Below are positions 1 to 10,814 of a stretch of DNA of 60,000 bases, one piece after another. A program made the translations under genes and the position numbers. Under the pieces are notes generated by a model. It worked only from the letters and a program-made list of their open reading frames with translations. It was not told the DNA's origin and made no database searches. The DNA comes from Bolinopsis microptera (Eukaryota > Ctenophora > Tentaculata > Lobata > Bolinopsidae): contig NC_087082.1 in assembly GCF_026151205.1 (NCBI RefSeq), positions 5,899,908 through 5,959,907 of the forward strand, written 5' to 3'. Each line of letters starts with the position of its first letter. Within the stretch, counting starts at the first letter, position 1.

Positions 1-204
1 TTAACAACTTTAACTTTATTGTGCCTTTGTGACAATATATTCCCCATTGTTTCTGGGGTTGTTCAATGCGCTATTTTCACCTCTTGCAGTAAAAAAAATG
101 GCACGTTTGACTCTGTACACTGCTGTTTTTGCTTTCTGACAATCTGTTCCGACAGACAAGAAAAGAATGGGGGGAAATTAATTGGATTTTACAACACAAC
201 TAAT

Positions 205-588
205 CAGTCATCATTACACGTTACAGGATAACGTATCAGCACTGCACACTCATCATTACACGTTACAGGATAACGTATCAGCACTGCACACTCATCATTA
301 CACGTTACAGGATAACGTATCAGCACTGCACACTCATCATTACACGTTACAGGATAACGTATCAGCACTGCACACTCATCATTACACGTTACAGGATAAC
401 GTATCAGCACTGCACACTCATCATTACACGTTACAGGATAACGTATCAGCACTGCACACTCATCATTACACGTTACAGGATAACGTATCAGTGCTGCACA
501 CTCATCATTACACGTTACAGGATAACGTATCAGCGCTGCACACTCATTGAATTACACGTTACAGGATAACGTATCAGCACTGCACACT
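205..588 (+). repeat. 42-bp minisatellite at ankyrin exon boundary
   Basis: Eight nearly identical 42-bp units run from about 209 to 544, followed by a ninth with a 2-bp insertion at its junction. Each unit reads as a 14-residue peptide HHYTLQDNVSALHT. Each also contains the ACGTTACAG|GATAACG boundary that I place as the 3' splice acceptor of the next ankyrin exon. The array is therefore a tandem duplication of an intron/exon boundary. Because of the 2-bp insertion, the array is not in frame with the downstream exon, so it is probably intronic up to position 564. Confidence 0.9.
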
Positions 589-1507
589 GCAGCTCGGACC
601 GGTAACGTGGACATGATAACACTACTTATGAACAACGGGGCTGACACCAAACTACTCGACTCTAAGGTATCGGATAATTATTCACTTATTAGTTAATCGA
701 TTTTTTATTCAACTTAAGTTTATTGGGCAACATAGAAGCTGTCTACAATTTACCAAGGACTGCAGGATTAAAGGGTTCTAAATACATGTGTATTCTATCG
801 TCGCTGGCTTGCTACATGGGATTAATAACATGGCGAACTAAATATAATGTCAATTTGTCGGTGTAGATATAATACTCCCCAACTGAGTTAATTAGTTAAT
901 TAATGAGTTAATTAGTTAGTTCAGGAGTTAATTAGTTAGTTAATGAGTTAATGAGTTAATTAGTTAGCTCATGAGTTAATTAGTTAGTTCATGAGTCAAT
1001 TAGTTAGTTCATGAGTTAATTATTTAATTCAGGAGTTAATTAGTTAGTCATGAGTTAATTAGTTAGTTCATGAGTTAATTAGTTAGTTCAGGAGTCAATC
1101 AGTTTGTTCAAGATTTAATTAGTTGATTAATTAATAAACTAACCCGTTCTTCCCTCAGAACAGATCAGTGCTACATTACGGCGCGGTATCAGGCGACATA
1201 CCAACCCTAGCTTTTCTTGTTAAGGCTGGCTTATCAGTAACGTCTGTTGATAACAACAACAGGAAACCTCGCAACACTGCTTTTAATAACGAAGCTATAC
1301 AGTTTCTCATCCAGTGCGAACAGGGTAAATGCTAATTATATGTAATTATAATTATAAGTTTATATAATTATTGATTAGAATAGATTGGCAAAAACTGGGA
1401 CGTCGTTAATTAATATGATTGTTTAAAATGCAATTAATTTGTGTAATTTTTCAGTTGCTGACCAACAAGATGACCTGATATCTGTGTGTGACTCTCAAAT
1501 CAGTTAG
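565..1507 (+). CDS. Ankyrin-repeat protein, last three exons (5' part outside window)
   Basis: I infer three exons: 565-666, 1159-1324 and 1455-1507, with GT-AG introns and matching phases (0, then 1). Exon 1 encodes an ankyrin repeat with the canonical SALHTAARTGNVDMI and LLMNNGAD segments. Exon 2 continues with a second, weaker repeat (SVLHYGAVSGDI, then LVKAGLSVTSVDNNN). Exon 3 gives a short hydrophilic tail ending VCDSQIS and a TAG stop. Ankyrin repeats are protein-interaction modules, and no catalytic domain is visible in this part. The start of the gene lies upstream of the window or in exons I cannot see. Splice sites are inferred from sequence, not transcripts. The exon-1 acceptor (TTACAG) has a weak pyrimidine tract. 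Confidence 0.7.
888..1135 (+). repeat. Degenerate ~20-bp AT-rich intronic minisatellite
   Basis: About a dozen imperfect copies of GAGTTAATTAGTTAGTTCAT lie within the ankyrin intron 667-1158. No coding potential is seen. Confidence 0.8.
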
Positions 1508-1570
1508 ATCACATTTTGTTGAAGGATCACGTGTTCTAATGTTCTTGTCACCTGGAGCTGGACTCCCGGG

Positions 1571-2050
1571 ACTTCTTAGTGGGAAGTTGTGTTACTATGG
1601 TAACTAGCAGTGTACCTATGGTAACTTCTTAGTGGGAAGTTGTGTTACTATGGTAACTAGCAGTGTATCTATGGTAACTTCTTAGTGGGAAGTTGTGTTA
1701 CTATGGTAACTAGTAGTGTATCTATGGTAACTTCTTAGTGGGAGGTTGTGTTACTATGGTAACTAGCAGTGTACCTATGGTAACTTCTTAGTGGGAGGTT
1801 GTGTTACTATGGTAACTAGCAGTGTATCTATGGTAACTTCTTAGTGGGAGGTTGTGTTACTATGGTAACTAGCAGTGTACCTATGGTAACTTCTTAGTGG
1901 GAAGTTGTGTTACTATGGTAACTAGCAGTGTATCTATGGTAACTTCTTAGTGGGAGGTTGTGTTACTATGGTAACTAGCAGTGTACCTATGGTAACTTCT
2001 TAGTGGGAAGTTGTGTTACTATGGTAACTAGCAGTGTATCTATGGTAACT
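1571..2050 (+). repeat. 53-bp minisatellite downstream of ankyrin stop codon
   Basis: Nine units of 53 bp each contain CTTCTTAGTGGGAAGTTGTG and two copies of CTATGGTAACT. They begin 64 bp after the ankyrin TAG, so they probably lie in its 3' UTR. Unit variants (GGGAAG/GGGAGG and TACCT/TATCT) partly alternate, which suggests expansion by two-unit blocks. Confidence 0.9.
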
Positions 2051-2872
2051 ATGTAGTAACTATGGAGTTGTGTTGTTATAATCATATTTTCCACCTTTTC
2101 TACCCGACTTTCTTACAAGGCAGTTGGAAGAGGGAAACATGTTATTTTGTGTTGTAACTAGTAACCAAAGTAAGTAACAGTTGAACTGATAGACTATGTG
2201 ATGAAGAGTGCACTCAGAACTGCGAACTGGGAACTTTAATATGTAAAAATATCCAACAACACTAACAGAAAAGACTTGTATTATAAAATGTTAAGGGTGA
2301 TTATGGCTGTTATTATAGTGTTATGCAATGGCTACCAACCGACTGTCCTTGGAGTATCGCCCAAATAGATTAAATAATTGTTCATCACGCCTTTCAATAG
2401 CAATATCAAATATTAATATAAGTCAGAGTAGTGCGAAAATCTTTTCATTTGTTTCTGAATTTGTTAAGAATACAAAACAAGAAGTGATTTACATGGGGTG
2501 CCCAGGTAAGAAGTGATAGCTGCAATTATGTTTTGTGATGTTTTTCTGTGTCGCATTAGTTGATTAATAGATTAAAGTTGGTTTGTGTCCGCCTTTTTCA
2601 TCCATTGTTAATGGACACCGTTTAGAGGAAGCTTGCAAATTGTAACGAATTTGTATTGCATTTGTGTGATTTTAATCATTAATGTCTACATTTACTCAAA
2701 TAATTTAATTTTAAACTAATAGCTGTTTTATTTGTTATCAGATATTTACATTGGTTTCAAAGCACAAATTCACTTCATTAATAAAAGGTAGTGTCTGTGG
2801 TTGAACTTGTAGATCGACATTATTTAGCTTAAAATAAATACCAATTCTAAACATTATCATAGCATATGGTGC
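2051..2872. other. Intergenic, no gene recognised
   Basis: A 62-codon open frame at 2328-2516 has no recognisable family and is not called. The rest is AT-rich and without structure I can support. Confidence 0.6.
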
Positions 2873-3357
2873 CAAGGTCAAAAGGAAATGGCGGCACGTG
2901 CGGAATCGCGATTTTTCCCATTCTCCGCGACAAATTTGTTATTAGTATAGTGAGATTTGGAACAAAGAGAACATTAATCAATTGCTAAGACAATTAATCT
3001 ATATTATAAGTATAACTTTATAACATACTTTTGCGAACACGATATGGACAAAAACTCATGAGGGTAAAGGAAATATTTCTAAGAACATAGTGATAGTGAA
3101 AAACTTATACAAAGGATGTCATAATGCTGGCAACATGCCGCAACCTCTAAGTAGCCACCTCTAAGTCGTACACACAAACCAACTAGCAAGTCATTACCCT
3201 AAAAACCAGTCTACCCCTAATTCATAATTCTATTCGTGCAAATACATTATCTTTCGCTGCGATTTTCGAGATTTCCGCCACGATTTTGCCTAGTTTGGCT
3301 TGCCGCGGCGCCGCGATTTTTGGCCTAAATAATCGCGATTTTCTTTCGTCCTAGTTG
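2873..3357. mobile_element. hAT-like non-autonomous element with 8-bp target duplication
   Basis: The 485-bp segment is flanked on both sides by TATGGTGC (2865-2872 and 3358-3365), a perfect 8-bp duplication. The ends are imperfect inverted repeats: CAAGGTCAAAAGG on the left, and CAACTAGGACGAAAG when the right end is read in reverse. Multiple AATCGCGATT-type motifs lie just inside both ends, as is common for subterminal transposase sites in hAT elements. There is no reading frame of note. Superfamily assignment rests on the 8-bp duplication and is inference. Confidence 0.7.
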
Positions 3358-3799
3358 TATGGTGCAGGTTGTGACAAAAAGTTTTTTAAACGCAGAATTT
3401 CTCATAGATAACAACACTCACCTTAATTAAAGATTATAGTACAAAGTAAATCACATAACTTAATAATGGTTGTTTAAAATCACACTTCTATGGTGAATTA
3501 ATTAATGTCATTTTTTGTTCATCACTTTTTCCTTGTTTCACAAATTTTCTTGACATACGGTGCATGCCACTTTTCGCGCGCGAAGGAAAAATAATATCTC
3601 TGATATTTGGGATACGAAACATGTATCAAAAATTGTCTGTCTCACTGTCTCAGCTAATACTTTTGAAGTTCATGATCCTCCAGTTCCCTTAGAGGTTCCA
3701 TAGCTGTTTGACATCTAGATCATTGTTCCCGCTCTGTATGTTTTCACTCCTTGAAGCTGTTGAGTTTGACTGAATGAATCTTGCAATCGAAGACAAAAG

Positions 3800-4399
3800 T
3801 CATAATATAATTATAACTGCGGAGGTACTGAGCCTGATGAGTCTTTTTACCCCTCCTAACTTTCTGCCTAAGAACTCCGCTAATGTTTTTTCGTATATCA
3901 GCGGGTTGATAAAATAATTAAGTGGAAGAGCTATCATCGGACATCGCATACGTAACATACCATTTAATCGCATCAAAAACGCCAAGGTTATGCATACCGC
4001 CGAGGTTAAATGCATACCCAGAATGATAAAAATAAATGGTACCCAGCAAAGGAAATCAGTCTCAACAATAACAGCAATTTTATTTTGTACAGCCCTATTA
4101 TCAGTGTCTCTCACTCTTTCTGGGTTGTGATGCTGTCCTGATCTCCGCGAAGAAAGCCTGGTTTGGATATTTATAACTATGTAGCAAAAAGTGATTATGA
4201 TGAAGCAGATTAAGTTCACACCAAGCATTAGCCTAACTAGCCTATTTACTGGATCTCCTTTATGATCTGTTATGTCTGCTGTACTTTCTATCGATTGTCT
4301 GATTCTTCGGGCTTCTTCTTGCATCGTCACTACGAACAAAGTACTTGAATAAGCAGACCATATGGTATAATCGTTACCATAAAAATGAACTGGACGCGT
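3800..4399 (-). CDS. Class A (rhodopsin-like) GPCR, C-terminal exon
   Basis: The minus-strand frame is open from a candidate acceptor (TTGAGTAG|ACGCG, exon start near 4399) to the stop at 3800. It covers the last transmembrane segments: a helix GVNLICFIIITFCYIVI; a TM6-like segment with ETDFLCWVPF, where class A receptors carry C-W-x-P; and a TM7 NYFINPLIY containing the NPxxY signature. A short basic tail follows. The style of TM6 and TM7 recalls leucine-rich-repeat glycoprotein-hormone-type receptors, but the ectodomain is not visible and I cannot place the ligand. Upstream exons should lie on the minus strand at higher coordinates; none could be identified confidently in 4400-5300. It is divergently oriented to the TMC gene. 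Confidence 0.65.
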   Translation of the reverse strand, partial: TRPVHFYGNDYTIWSAYSSTLFVVTMQEEARRIRQSIESTADITDHKGDPVNRLVRLMLGVNLICFIIITFCYIVINIQTRLSSRRSGQHHNPERVRDTDNRAVQNKIAVIVETDFLCWVPFIFIILGMHLTSAVCITLAFLMRLNGMLRMRCPMIALPLNYFINPLIYEKTLAEFLGRKLGGVKRLIRLSTSAVIIIL

Positions 4400-5317
4400 C
4401 TACTCAAAGATCCATGTTGGCGTTGCTGAGTGAACATACCGTCAACCTTCTTTCCAAGTCAAATCCATAGTGATGTTACAGTTAGTGGTATTGTAATAAC
4501 TATAAGCTTGGAGAACTTTAACATGTTTCTCTTTGTAGCTAGGGGCCTATGAACACTTTGTAGATGGGGTCATAGTACATTCCTTGTTATGTACAAAATA
4601 TCGCTCCTACTAAATCGCTCGCCCAAATTTTAAGAAAATTCTTGTGAAAAGGCCCTTTAAGTTTAGGCATAAAAGTGATCTAGATCGGAAAGCAACCCAA
4701 AGAGAATTGGTGCAGCCGTTGTATATTTAAAGTTTAAATAATATGAGCCCTGTTGAACAGTGAACATAAGTGTGAGCTGTGATATTTGTGTGACACAATT
4801 CTGGTTCCTAACAAATCTGCTGAACGTGTTGTTCAAATCTAACATGAGTCAAAATCAGTTCATTTTGGATTTTAATTTGCTAGATCATTAGTGCACTGAA
4901 GGTACTCCTGTCACCTTGCAGCGAATGATACATATTTGGCCTAATAACCGTGGGTTTGAATTGCTTGGTACAATTGGAATAAAACTACTCGTCTTTTAGA
5001 CGATTTTAACAATGTATAAATCATGTGAACGACGGATCTGCACAATAGGAACAATTAATACCCGGACAATATCATCCCAAACTAGACATTGAGTTGAATG
5101 CCAAAGCATTAAAGTTATTTTCCCAGACCAGCCTCATACCCTGTATCAATTAATATCTCGCTGGTTTAAAGCTGTGTCACTCTTTTGAAGACATTTTACT
5201 TTGAAGTCTTGTGATATATATTATATATACTGTCACTGTATATGATATCAAAATATCCATCCGTAAACACTATTTTAGTGGACAGTTGCTTTACCCACTT
5301 TAACTATTTGTAGCTTT

Positions 5318-7516
5318 ATGGATGGACAGAAAAATAACTTCCTTAAAGTCGAAGAGGGTATCGAGTTTGAATCCTCCGAATCTGATGAACTTTCCCCTTT
5401 ACTATCCAAGGAAGAGGCAGAGCTGATTCACAATAAAGATTTATCCGAGGAGAGTTATGGAACATTCTCTACGGGCCCCGAAACTCTCACTCTCAGCCAA
5501 AGACGGTCCATACTCACCAGACAACAGACCAGGTTTCAGGAGCTTCGACTGCGATTTGGGACAAATGAAAAAATTTCCTTCAAATTAACCAAGTTCATCT
5601 CTGAAACCTTACAAAGTGTTAAGGACAGTTCAAGCTATGTCAGGATCTGGGGTGGTTCGATCAAACAAATTGAGGGTCAATTTGGATCTGGGGTTTGCAC
5701 TTACTTCAAAGTTATGGTGTGGCTTCTGAAGATAAACGTCCTGTGCATGATTCTAGGTCTCTGTTTGATAGTGGGTCCAGGGGGGTACATGGTTCATCAG
5801 CATCACGACCATACTCATGTCGAAGATACAGTTTACAACAAAGATGATCTGGACTGTACCAACCCTAGATTCGTTAATGGTACTGGTTGTCATGTCGAAC
5901 TTGTTAACTCAGTGCTTCAGCTGCTGACCGGAACTGGGTGGATGGAGAGTACTGCAATGTTTTATGGATGGTATCCAACAGAAAACTTAACTAGAAATGC
6001 TAAAGACGAGGAGAAGACTGTGTACCACTTCTCTGTAGCATATTTCACAGTCGGAATCTCTTACTTTTTCATATCCCTCCTCTTCATGCTCTACAATTTC
6101 TCTAAACAATTCAACAAATCAGCCGCTGAGCAGTTTGAGACAAAGCCGTACGCTTCCAAAGTCTTGACGTTCGACTACACTATTCATGAAACGAAAGCTA
6201 GTGATCGACAGAGAGAAACGATCGTCCATTCTCTCAAGGAGAAAGTTGCAGAAGACGCCCAAGAGGCCCTAAAACGGGATTTCTGGACTAAGGTTGGAAT
6301 ATTCTTTCTTAGACTTGCCACCAACACAATTTGCATAGCAGGTATGATCGGCACTGTTTATTTGTATATTCACCAGATTTTGACTGATTCCAGCGAGTCT
6401 CGGGCAAATGCAACTGACCATTGCGGAAGACTTGTCCAAGAAGATCCACTGGAGGCTCTTGATCTCGAAGGCATTACAAACGCAAACATTACAGAGCATC
6501 TAGCGGCCTTTTGGAGCACTTACTCTGCCTCCATCATAGTTTCTGGAAGTAATGTTATACTGCCTATATTCTTCCAGTTCGTGGGTACTTTTGAAATGTA
6601 TCGGTTCCAGAGTACTAGGGTAGGCATCACTCTTTTGAGGATGTTCATAATGAAGCTGTTCAATATCTCCATGTTCCTCTACATACTCTACATCGCAGTG
6701 GGGCCAAGTGGTGGACGGAAAGAGCCGTGGCAAACCATGGACAACACCCTTCTCTTCAACTGCTGGGAGGATTACATTGCTTCTCAACTTTACCAACTTG
6801 TCATAGTCGACTTCATCGTTTTCTGCATTACCCTGCTTATTGCCGATATGAAAAGTCTCTTCGTCAGCAGGATTTCTTTTTGCAGAGAGAGATTGGGTAA
6901 GCCTGAATTTGACATAGCTACCGAAATCTTGGACCTAGTTCATAAGCAAATGATATGGTGGTCTGGCTTCTACTTTTCTCCTCTCTTTCCTGTTCTTTCA
7001 GTCATTGAAGTAATTGCCATTTTCTATTTGAAAAAGACCAGTTCTTTGAGAAATGTGATTTCTCCGAAAACTGTAGTATTAAATCACCAAAGCACCTTCA
7101 CGATTAACTGCCTTTTCCTCATTTCGCTCCTAGTTGTCTTCGTCTTTATGGGGCTTGTCATATTTAACTTTCACCCGAGTGCTACTTGTGGACCGTTTAG
7201 AGGTGACACCAAGTTCAGTGACTCTTTTTCAAGAGTCATCGACCAATCTGTAGTACAAAAATACATTCTCGACAACATCAAAACCACATCTGTTTTCGTT
7301 ATTTTGATCATCTTGATTGTACTCATGATTTATTACTACCGGTCTCTAGCAACCTCAAGGAAGGTTACTATCGTCTTACTCGAGAACCAGGTAAGAGAAG
7401 AGGTTACTGAAAGAGAGTATATCATGGAGCATGTTATAGGTTCTGCAACCAGGGAGCAAGTTTCCGCTGAGTCATCGAAAAGAAAGCGTAAACGAAGGGT
7501 CTCAAAGATACTGTGA
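5318..7516 (+). CDS. Transmembrane channel-like (TMC) family protein
   Basis: A 732-residue protein in one uninterrupted exon. The acidic N-terminus (1-60) and a basic region lead to about nine or ten hydrophobic helices, near 132-157, 234-260, 323-355, 394-426, 438-461, 486-508, 547-570, 594-618 and 655-676. The TMC signature is clear: CWEDYIASQLYQL at 482-494, then KPEFDIATEILDL at 528-540 and SPLFP at 554-558. A conserved TCGPFR lies at 623-628 and a basic KRKRKRR stretch at 721-727. TMC proteins are plasma-membrane ion-channel or channel-complex subunits related to TMEM16; TMC1/2 serve mechanotransduction. The extracellular loop after helix 1 has sequons (NGT, NLT). The start is the first ATG after an in-frame TAG 42 bases upstream. 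A TATA-rich stretch lies about 90-105 bp upstream. Length fits the TMC5-8 group. It appears intact, and lack of introns is notable in an intron-bearing genome. Confidence 0.93.
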   Translation: MDGQKNNFLKVEEGIEFESSESDELSPLLSKEEAELIHNKDLSEESYGTFSTGPETLTLSQRRSILTRQQTRFQELRLRFGTNEKISFKLTKFISETLQSVKDSSSYVRIWGGSIKQIEGQFGSGVCTYFKVMVWLLKINVLCMILGLCLIVGPGGYMVHQHHDHTHVEDTVYNKDDLDCTNPRFVNGTGCHVELVNSVLQLLTGTGWMESTAMFYGWYPTENLTRNAKDEEKTVYHFSVAYFTVGISYFFISLLFMLYNFSKQFNKSAAEQFETKPYASKVLTFDYTIHETKASDRQRETIVHSLKEKVAEDAQEALKRDFWTKVGIFFLRLATNTICIAGMIGTVYLYIHQILTDSSESRANATDHCGRLVQEDPLEALDLEGITNANITEHLAAFWSTYSASIIVSGSNVILPIFFQFVGTFEMYRFQSTRVGITLLRMFIMKLFNISMFLYILYIAVGPSGGRKEPWQTMDNTLLFNCWEDYIASQLYQLVIVDFIVFCITLLIADMKSLFVSRISFCRERLGKPEFDIATEILDLVHKQMIWWSGFYFSPLFPVLSVIEVIAIFYLKKTSSLRNVISPKTVVLNHQSTFTINCLFLISLLVVFVFMGLVIFNFHPSATCGPFRGDTKFSDSFSRVIDQSVVQKYILDNIKTTSVFVILIILIVLMIYYYRSLATSRKVTIVLLENQVREEVTEREYIMEHVIGSATREQVSAESSKRKRKRRVSKIL

Positions 7517-7850
7517 TAAACTCTGTAACCTACTGTGATGGTGCGTTACCTATAGTTATTTTTATAAACTCTGGTTAAAATTTATGGGATAAGACTGATG
7601 CAGTCATCAAAAATTTGAGCAGAAGCTTTTAAACGTTAAGCAGAAAACATGTATCAATTCACTTATGTTCGGTTATTCTTACTCTTTTGGATTTTTCTGT
7701 TACATTTGGGTTATTTTTGCCAATCATTGCTTTAGAAGTGATTGATTTTACAGTTGTAGCTTTTCAAAATTTTCTAACATACATGCTATTAGTCTTCTCA
7801 AAATGCCGCCGAAGTATGGTTAAAATGTAATTATGTACTCTTATCACTTT

Positions 7851-7856
7851 AATAAA
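7851..7856 (+). terminator. Poly(A) signal AATAAA of the TMC gene
   Basis: A canonical AATAAA lies 335 bp after the TMC stop, at a reasonable 3' UTR distance. The sequence between is AT-rich and non-coding. Confidence 0.6.
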
Positions 7857-8499
7857 GCACGATTATCTCTAAGTCTACGTGTGCTATATAATAAAACTTA
7901 AGCAATTTAATTATAAGGAAAGATGTCATTGGTCATGCGATGACAAAAAGCCTAGTGGCTTGTCCGGGACTCGTCTCACGCCGACAAGTTATGACCTTTA
8001 CAAATATAGCCATGAAAATTATTATTGATTATGGTAAACAGCTGTCCTTATATAATCCTCATTGTTAGTAAATCTCGTACAATTTCGATAAGTTTAACAT
8101 GAATCCCGTGATGGCGCAATTATTATAATTACTTACATAAATCCTGAGTTAACGTTTACCTCTGTTAGAATATATTGAGTTGAAGTTAAACCACATAAGG
8201 AATCTAAGTCTCCAAGTGATGCAATGAACCGCGTTGAGACAACTTCGAGAACAATTCGTTATTATGAATTATCATATCAATTCTTGTTGTGATATTTATA
8301 ATATTGTCATTGATACTGAGTTTACGTACTCCTTTGGTAAACTGTCTTAATAGTTTAGCACGTTATGAACTATTAAGACTCCGGAGCCCTCAGTACCATA
8401 CGCATACCCACTTTACAAGCTGCACAAACTGTCTCAGGAACAACTTGAAAGAAAGACAGTACCGCAAACAAGACGTTTACATGCTACTAAAGGAGGACC
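7857..8499. other. Intergenic, no gene recognised
   Basis: AT-rich sequence without a supportable gene. A short GC-rich imperfect palindrome (CTTGTCCGGG ... CGCCGACAAG) sits near 7957-7989, possibly a decayed small inverted-repeat element. Confidence 0.5.
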
Positions 8500-8507
8500 A
8501 CTTTACC

Positions 8508-8608
8508 TTGTATCACGTGGTGACCCCAACGGTCGCTTCACTGTAGAGTTTCGACGATACAGGGGGAGCCGCGCACTCGTGCGCGGCGGGTCATACAACG
8601 TATGACAA
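8508..8608 (+). mobile_element. Hairpin MITE copy 1, TSD ACTTTACC
   Basis: A 101-bp element flanked by perfect 8-bp duplications ACTTTACC (8500-8507 and 8609-8616). The ends are imperfect inverted repeats (TTGTATCACGTGGTGACC against TTGTCATACGTTGTATGACC). The middle contains a perfect 9-bp stem, GCCGCGCAC with GTGCGCGGC, around a TC loop. No coding capacity. Sister copies lie at 10322 and 10714. Confidence 0.9.
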
Positions 8609-8616
8609 ACTTTACC

Positions 8617-9992
8617 GACTTGATAGTTGAGAAGTATGTTGCAGTCCTTGTGTCACCCAATTGAGTCGGAAATACTGCGAGGAAGAGTTCTTACCGCACT
8701 TTATCTCCCACATTAAGAACTTCAACAGAAAGGCATTGACAAAACCCCGCAGGAATTTACAACTCTTCACTCTTGATGTAGCAGCACTATAATTATAATA
8801 CAATATAACACTGCGCAGCAGACGTTTGGAAATTACAGCGATTATCATCACATTATGATGCAATGAAACAATAGAGGGATGCAACGCAGAGCTCACACAA
8901 GACCCTGTAATTAACTCCAGTGTGATCCTTCTTTAGTGTGTATAACGTTGTTTGCTGCAATAGAGCTTCATAATATAATCTAGGAGAGATCATAAGTAAC
9001 TCATTTTCAGAAGTGGCAGCTGTGCAATTAAGTTTAATATGCTTGATTGAACGGTATTGATTTAATGCGAAGCTCTGACTTCTGAATGATTTTAGTTGGC
9101 CGTCTACCACCCCTGATCTCTTCACGAAACTACCGTTTGAATCTCGCAGCAATTTGGATTACCTTACAGTTACATTGCAATGAAGAAATGTAATACAGAG
9201 CACACACTGGTTCCTGTAATTGAATCCAGTGTGATATTACTTTACAAAAATCGATAGAAAAACGATGGTCTTGAGGAACCAGGAATCTCAGTTCATTGTT
9301 AAATTTGATCTTTCAAATATCCGTCCCTATAACACAATATACATTATTATTATACAAACACAGCTAACACGGTTACCTAACACATTCATGCAAATACAAA
9401 ATTGTATTTTTATCCCTCACTTTAAGTATTACACGAATTTTACATTTTTACAACTTGAACTACAAATGTTTAATATTTTCATATGTTATATGTACTATTA
9501 TTATTGGAAATACTTTGTTCTCATCTAATATTTTTGGAAATACTTTGTTGGCATCTCGTTATAAACACACTTAAGTAAGTGAATTGACTCACACCTCAGA
9601 AAATAGCTCAGCAGCATAATCGGAAATACGTTTTCGTACTTAGGGGTCGTTAAATTACGAAATAACTGCAGAGGGGGAGGTACGGGGTTTCTAAATGAAA
9701 ACGCTAGTGTGATTTTAACACAACAGCTATATTATATGTAAAGCTGATAACGGAGAGGGGGGCGAAATTGATTACGTCTTATGATTGATTACGTCATATA
9801 TGATATGTGAATGACACTTAAATATTAAATTAAATCTCAGCTGTCTTAAACAGTATACATAGAAATAGAATACATAGAATTCAAATTAAACCTCATGTCA
9901 AAAAATAAAAAGGCCATAGAATAGAATCCTGACCGCCTAATTACCATGCCATAACCAGCGCGCTAGTAACCAGCAAGTAGTAGTACTAGTAG
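8617..9992. other. Intergenic, no gene recognised
   Basis: No coding region can be supported. A segment of about 45 bp (CAGAGC ... CCAGTGTGAT) occurs twice, near 8889-8930 and 9197-9238, so some old duplication is present. The 87-codon frame at 9265-9528 is very AT-rich and unlike a protein family I know. Confidence 0.5.
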
Positions 9993-10621
9993 TTGACGGA
10001 TGTTACTCGTCTAAATTTCTTCGAAGTAGCGCCAAGCGCGCGCCGCTTTCTTCTGCCCGATGGCAAATGCTACGAAGTAGCGCGCGCCGGGCCAGACCAT
10101 TAACAATGGTCAATACTAGTAGCCGGCTAATAACTGGCTAGTGACCACATTTAACTCGTGACATGATTATGTATATATTATGACATTTTAAAGGAGGGAC
10201 CTCCAACCCATGGAGCTGAGACACCTCACAGCAAATAAACCGAAGTGGATCTTGCTTGTAAAAGGTGTGTCCATTGTTAATGGATTTCATCTAACCATGT
10301 GCTTTCGCGCCACTTCGGGCGTTGTATCACGTTGCGACCCCCACGGTCGTTTCACCCTTTATCGTCCTGACAATACAGGGGTAGCCGCGCACTTCGTGCG
10401 CGGCGGGTCATACAACGTATGACAATTCGGGCGCGCTTGTAAAACAAGCCTTGTTTCACAAGTCAAGAAAACCGCTGTGAGGCGGGCGCGCGCTACTGCA
10501 AGCGCAAGGGCTCTGGATAGAGCAATTAATGGACTAGCCCGGCGCGCGCTACTTCGTAACACAATATTTCGAGAAGAAAGCGGCGCGCCGCGAAGAAATT
10601 TAGACGAGTAACATCCATCAA
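9993..10621. mobile_element. GC-rich element with ~100-bp terminal inverted repeats
   Basis: The left arm (9993 to about 10090) and right arm (about 10530-10621, reversed) share GGATGTTACTCGTCTAAATT and then CGCGCCGCTTTCTTCT and ACGAAGTAGCGCGCGCCGGG. This makes inverted arms of roughly 90-100 bp with short gaps. No clear target duplication flanks them. Hairpin MITE copy 2 is inserted inside. No transposase frame is seen, so it is a non-autonomous fold-back-type element or remnant. Confidence 0.65.
10322..10425 (+). mobile_element. Hairpin MITE copy 2, TSD TTCGGGCG
   Basis: A 104-bp copy of the hairpin family, flanked by perfect 8-bp duplications TTCGGGCG (10314-10321 and 10426-10433). The stem GCCGCGCAC/GTGCGCGGC is preserved although the loop differs from copy 1. 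It is nested inside the larger inverted-repeat element at 9993-10621. Confidence 0.9.
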
Positions 10622-10713
10622 ATAAAAAGTGCATCAATGATCAATTACCCGCCTTACTGGGCCGCGCTCAGCCTGTCATTCCGCCGAATCTCTATTCAAG
10701 AACATAATAGCCT

Positions 10714-10814
10714 TTTTCATACGTTGTATGACCCGCCGCGCACGAGTGCGCGGCTCCCCCTGTATCGTCGAAACTCTACAGTGAAGCGACCGTGGGGGTC
10801 ACCACGTGATACAA
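10714..10814 (-). mobile_element. Hairpin MITE copy 3, reverse orientation, TSD AATAGCCT
   Basis: A 101-bp copy on the opposite strand, flanked by perfect 8-bp duplications AATAGCCT (10706-10713 and 10815-10822). It is nearly identical to copy 1, including the 9-bp stem. The end at 10714 begins TTTTCAT rather than TTGTCAT. Confidence 0.9.

Noticed and set aside
182-550. 122-codon frame over the 42-bp minisatellite as a repeat protein
   Set aside because: The frame ends where the last unit shifts, and the downstream ankyrin exon is in another phase. The units look like duplicated intron/exon boundary rather than an independent gene.
209-588. CRISPR-like array
   Set aside because: Units are contiguous with no unique spacers, and the organism is eukaryotic.
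4663-4845. 60-codon minus frame starting MLDLNNTFSRF as a leucine-rich-repeat exon of the GPCR
   Set aside because: Only one LRR-like phrase, no repeat periodicity and no clear splice sites linking it to 4399.
8589-8609. tRNA or SINE promoter boxes in the hairpin MITE
   Set aside because: No convincing A box or B box. The cloverleaf is incomplete, and the 8-bp duplications with inverted ends point to a DNA transposon.
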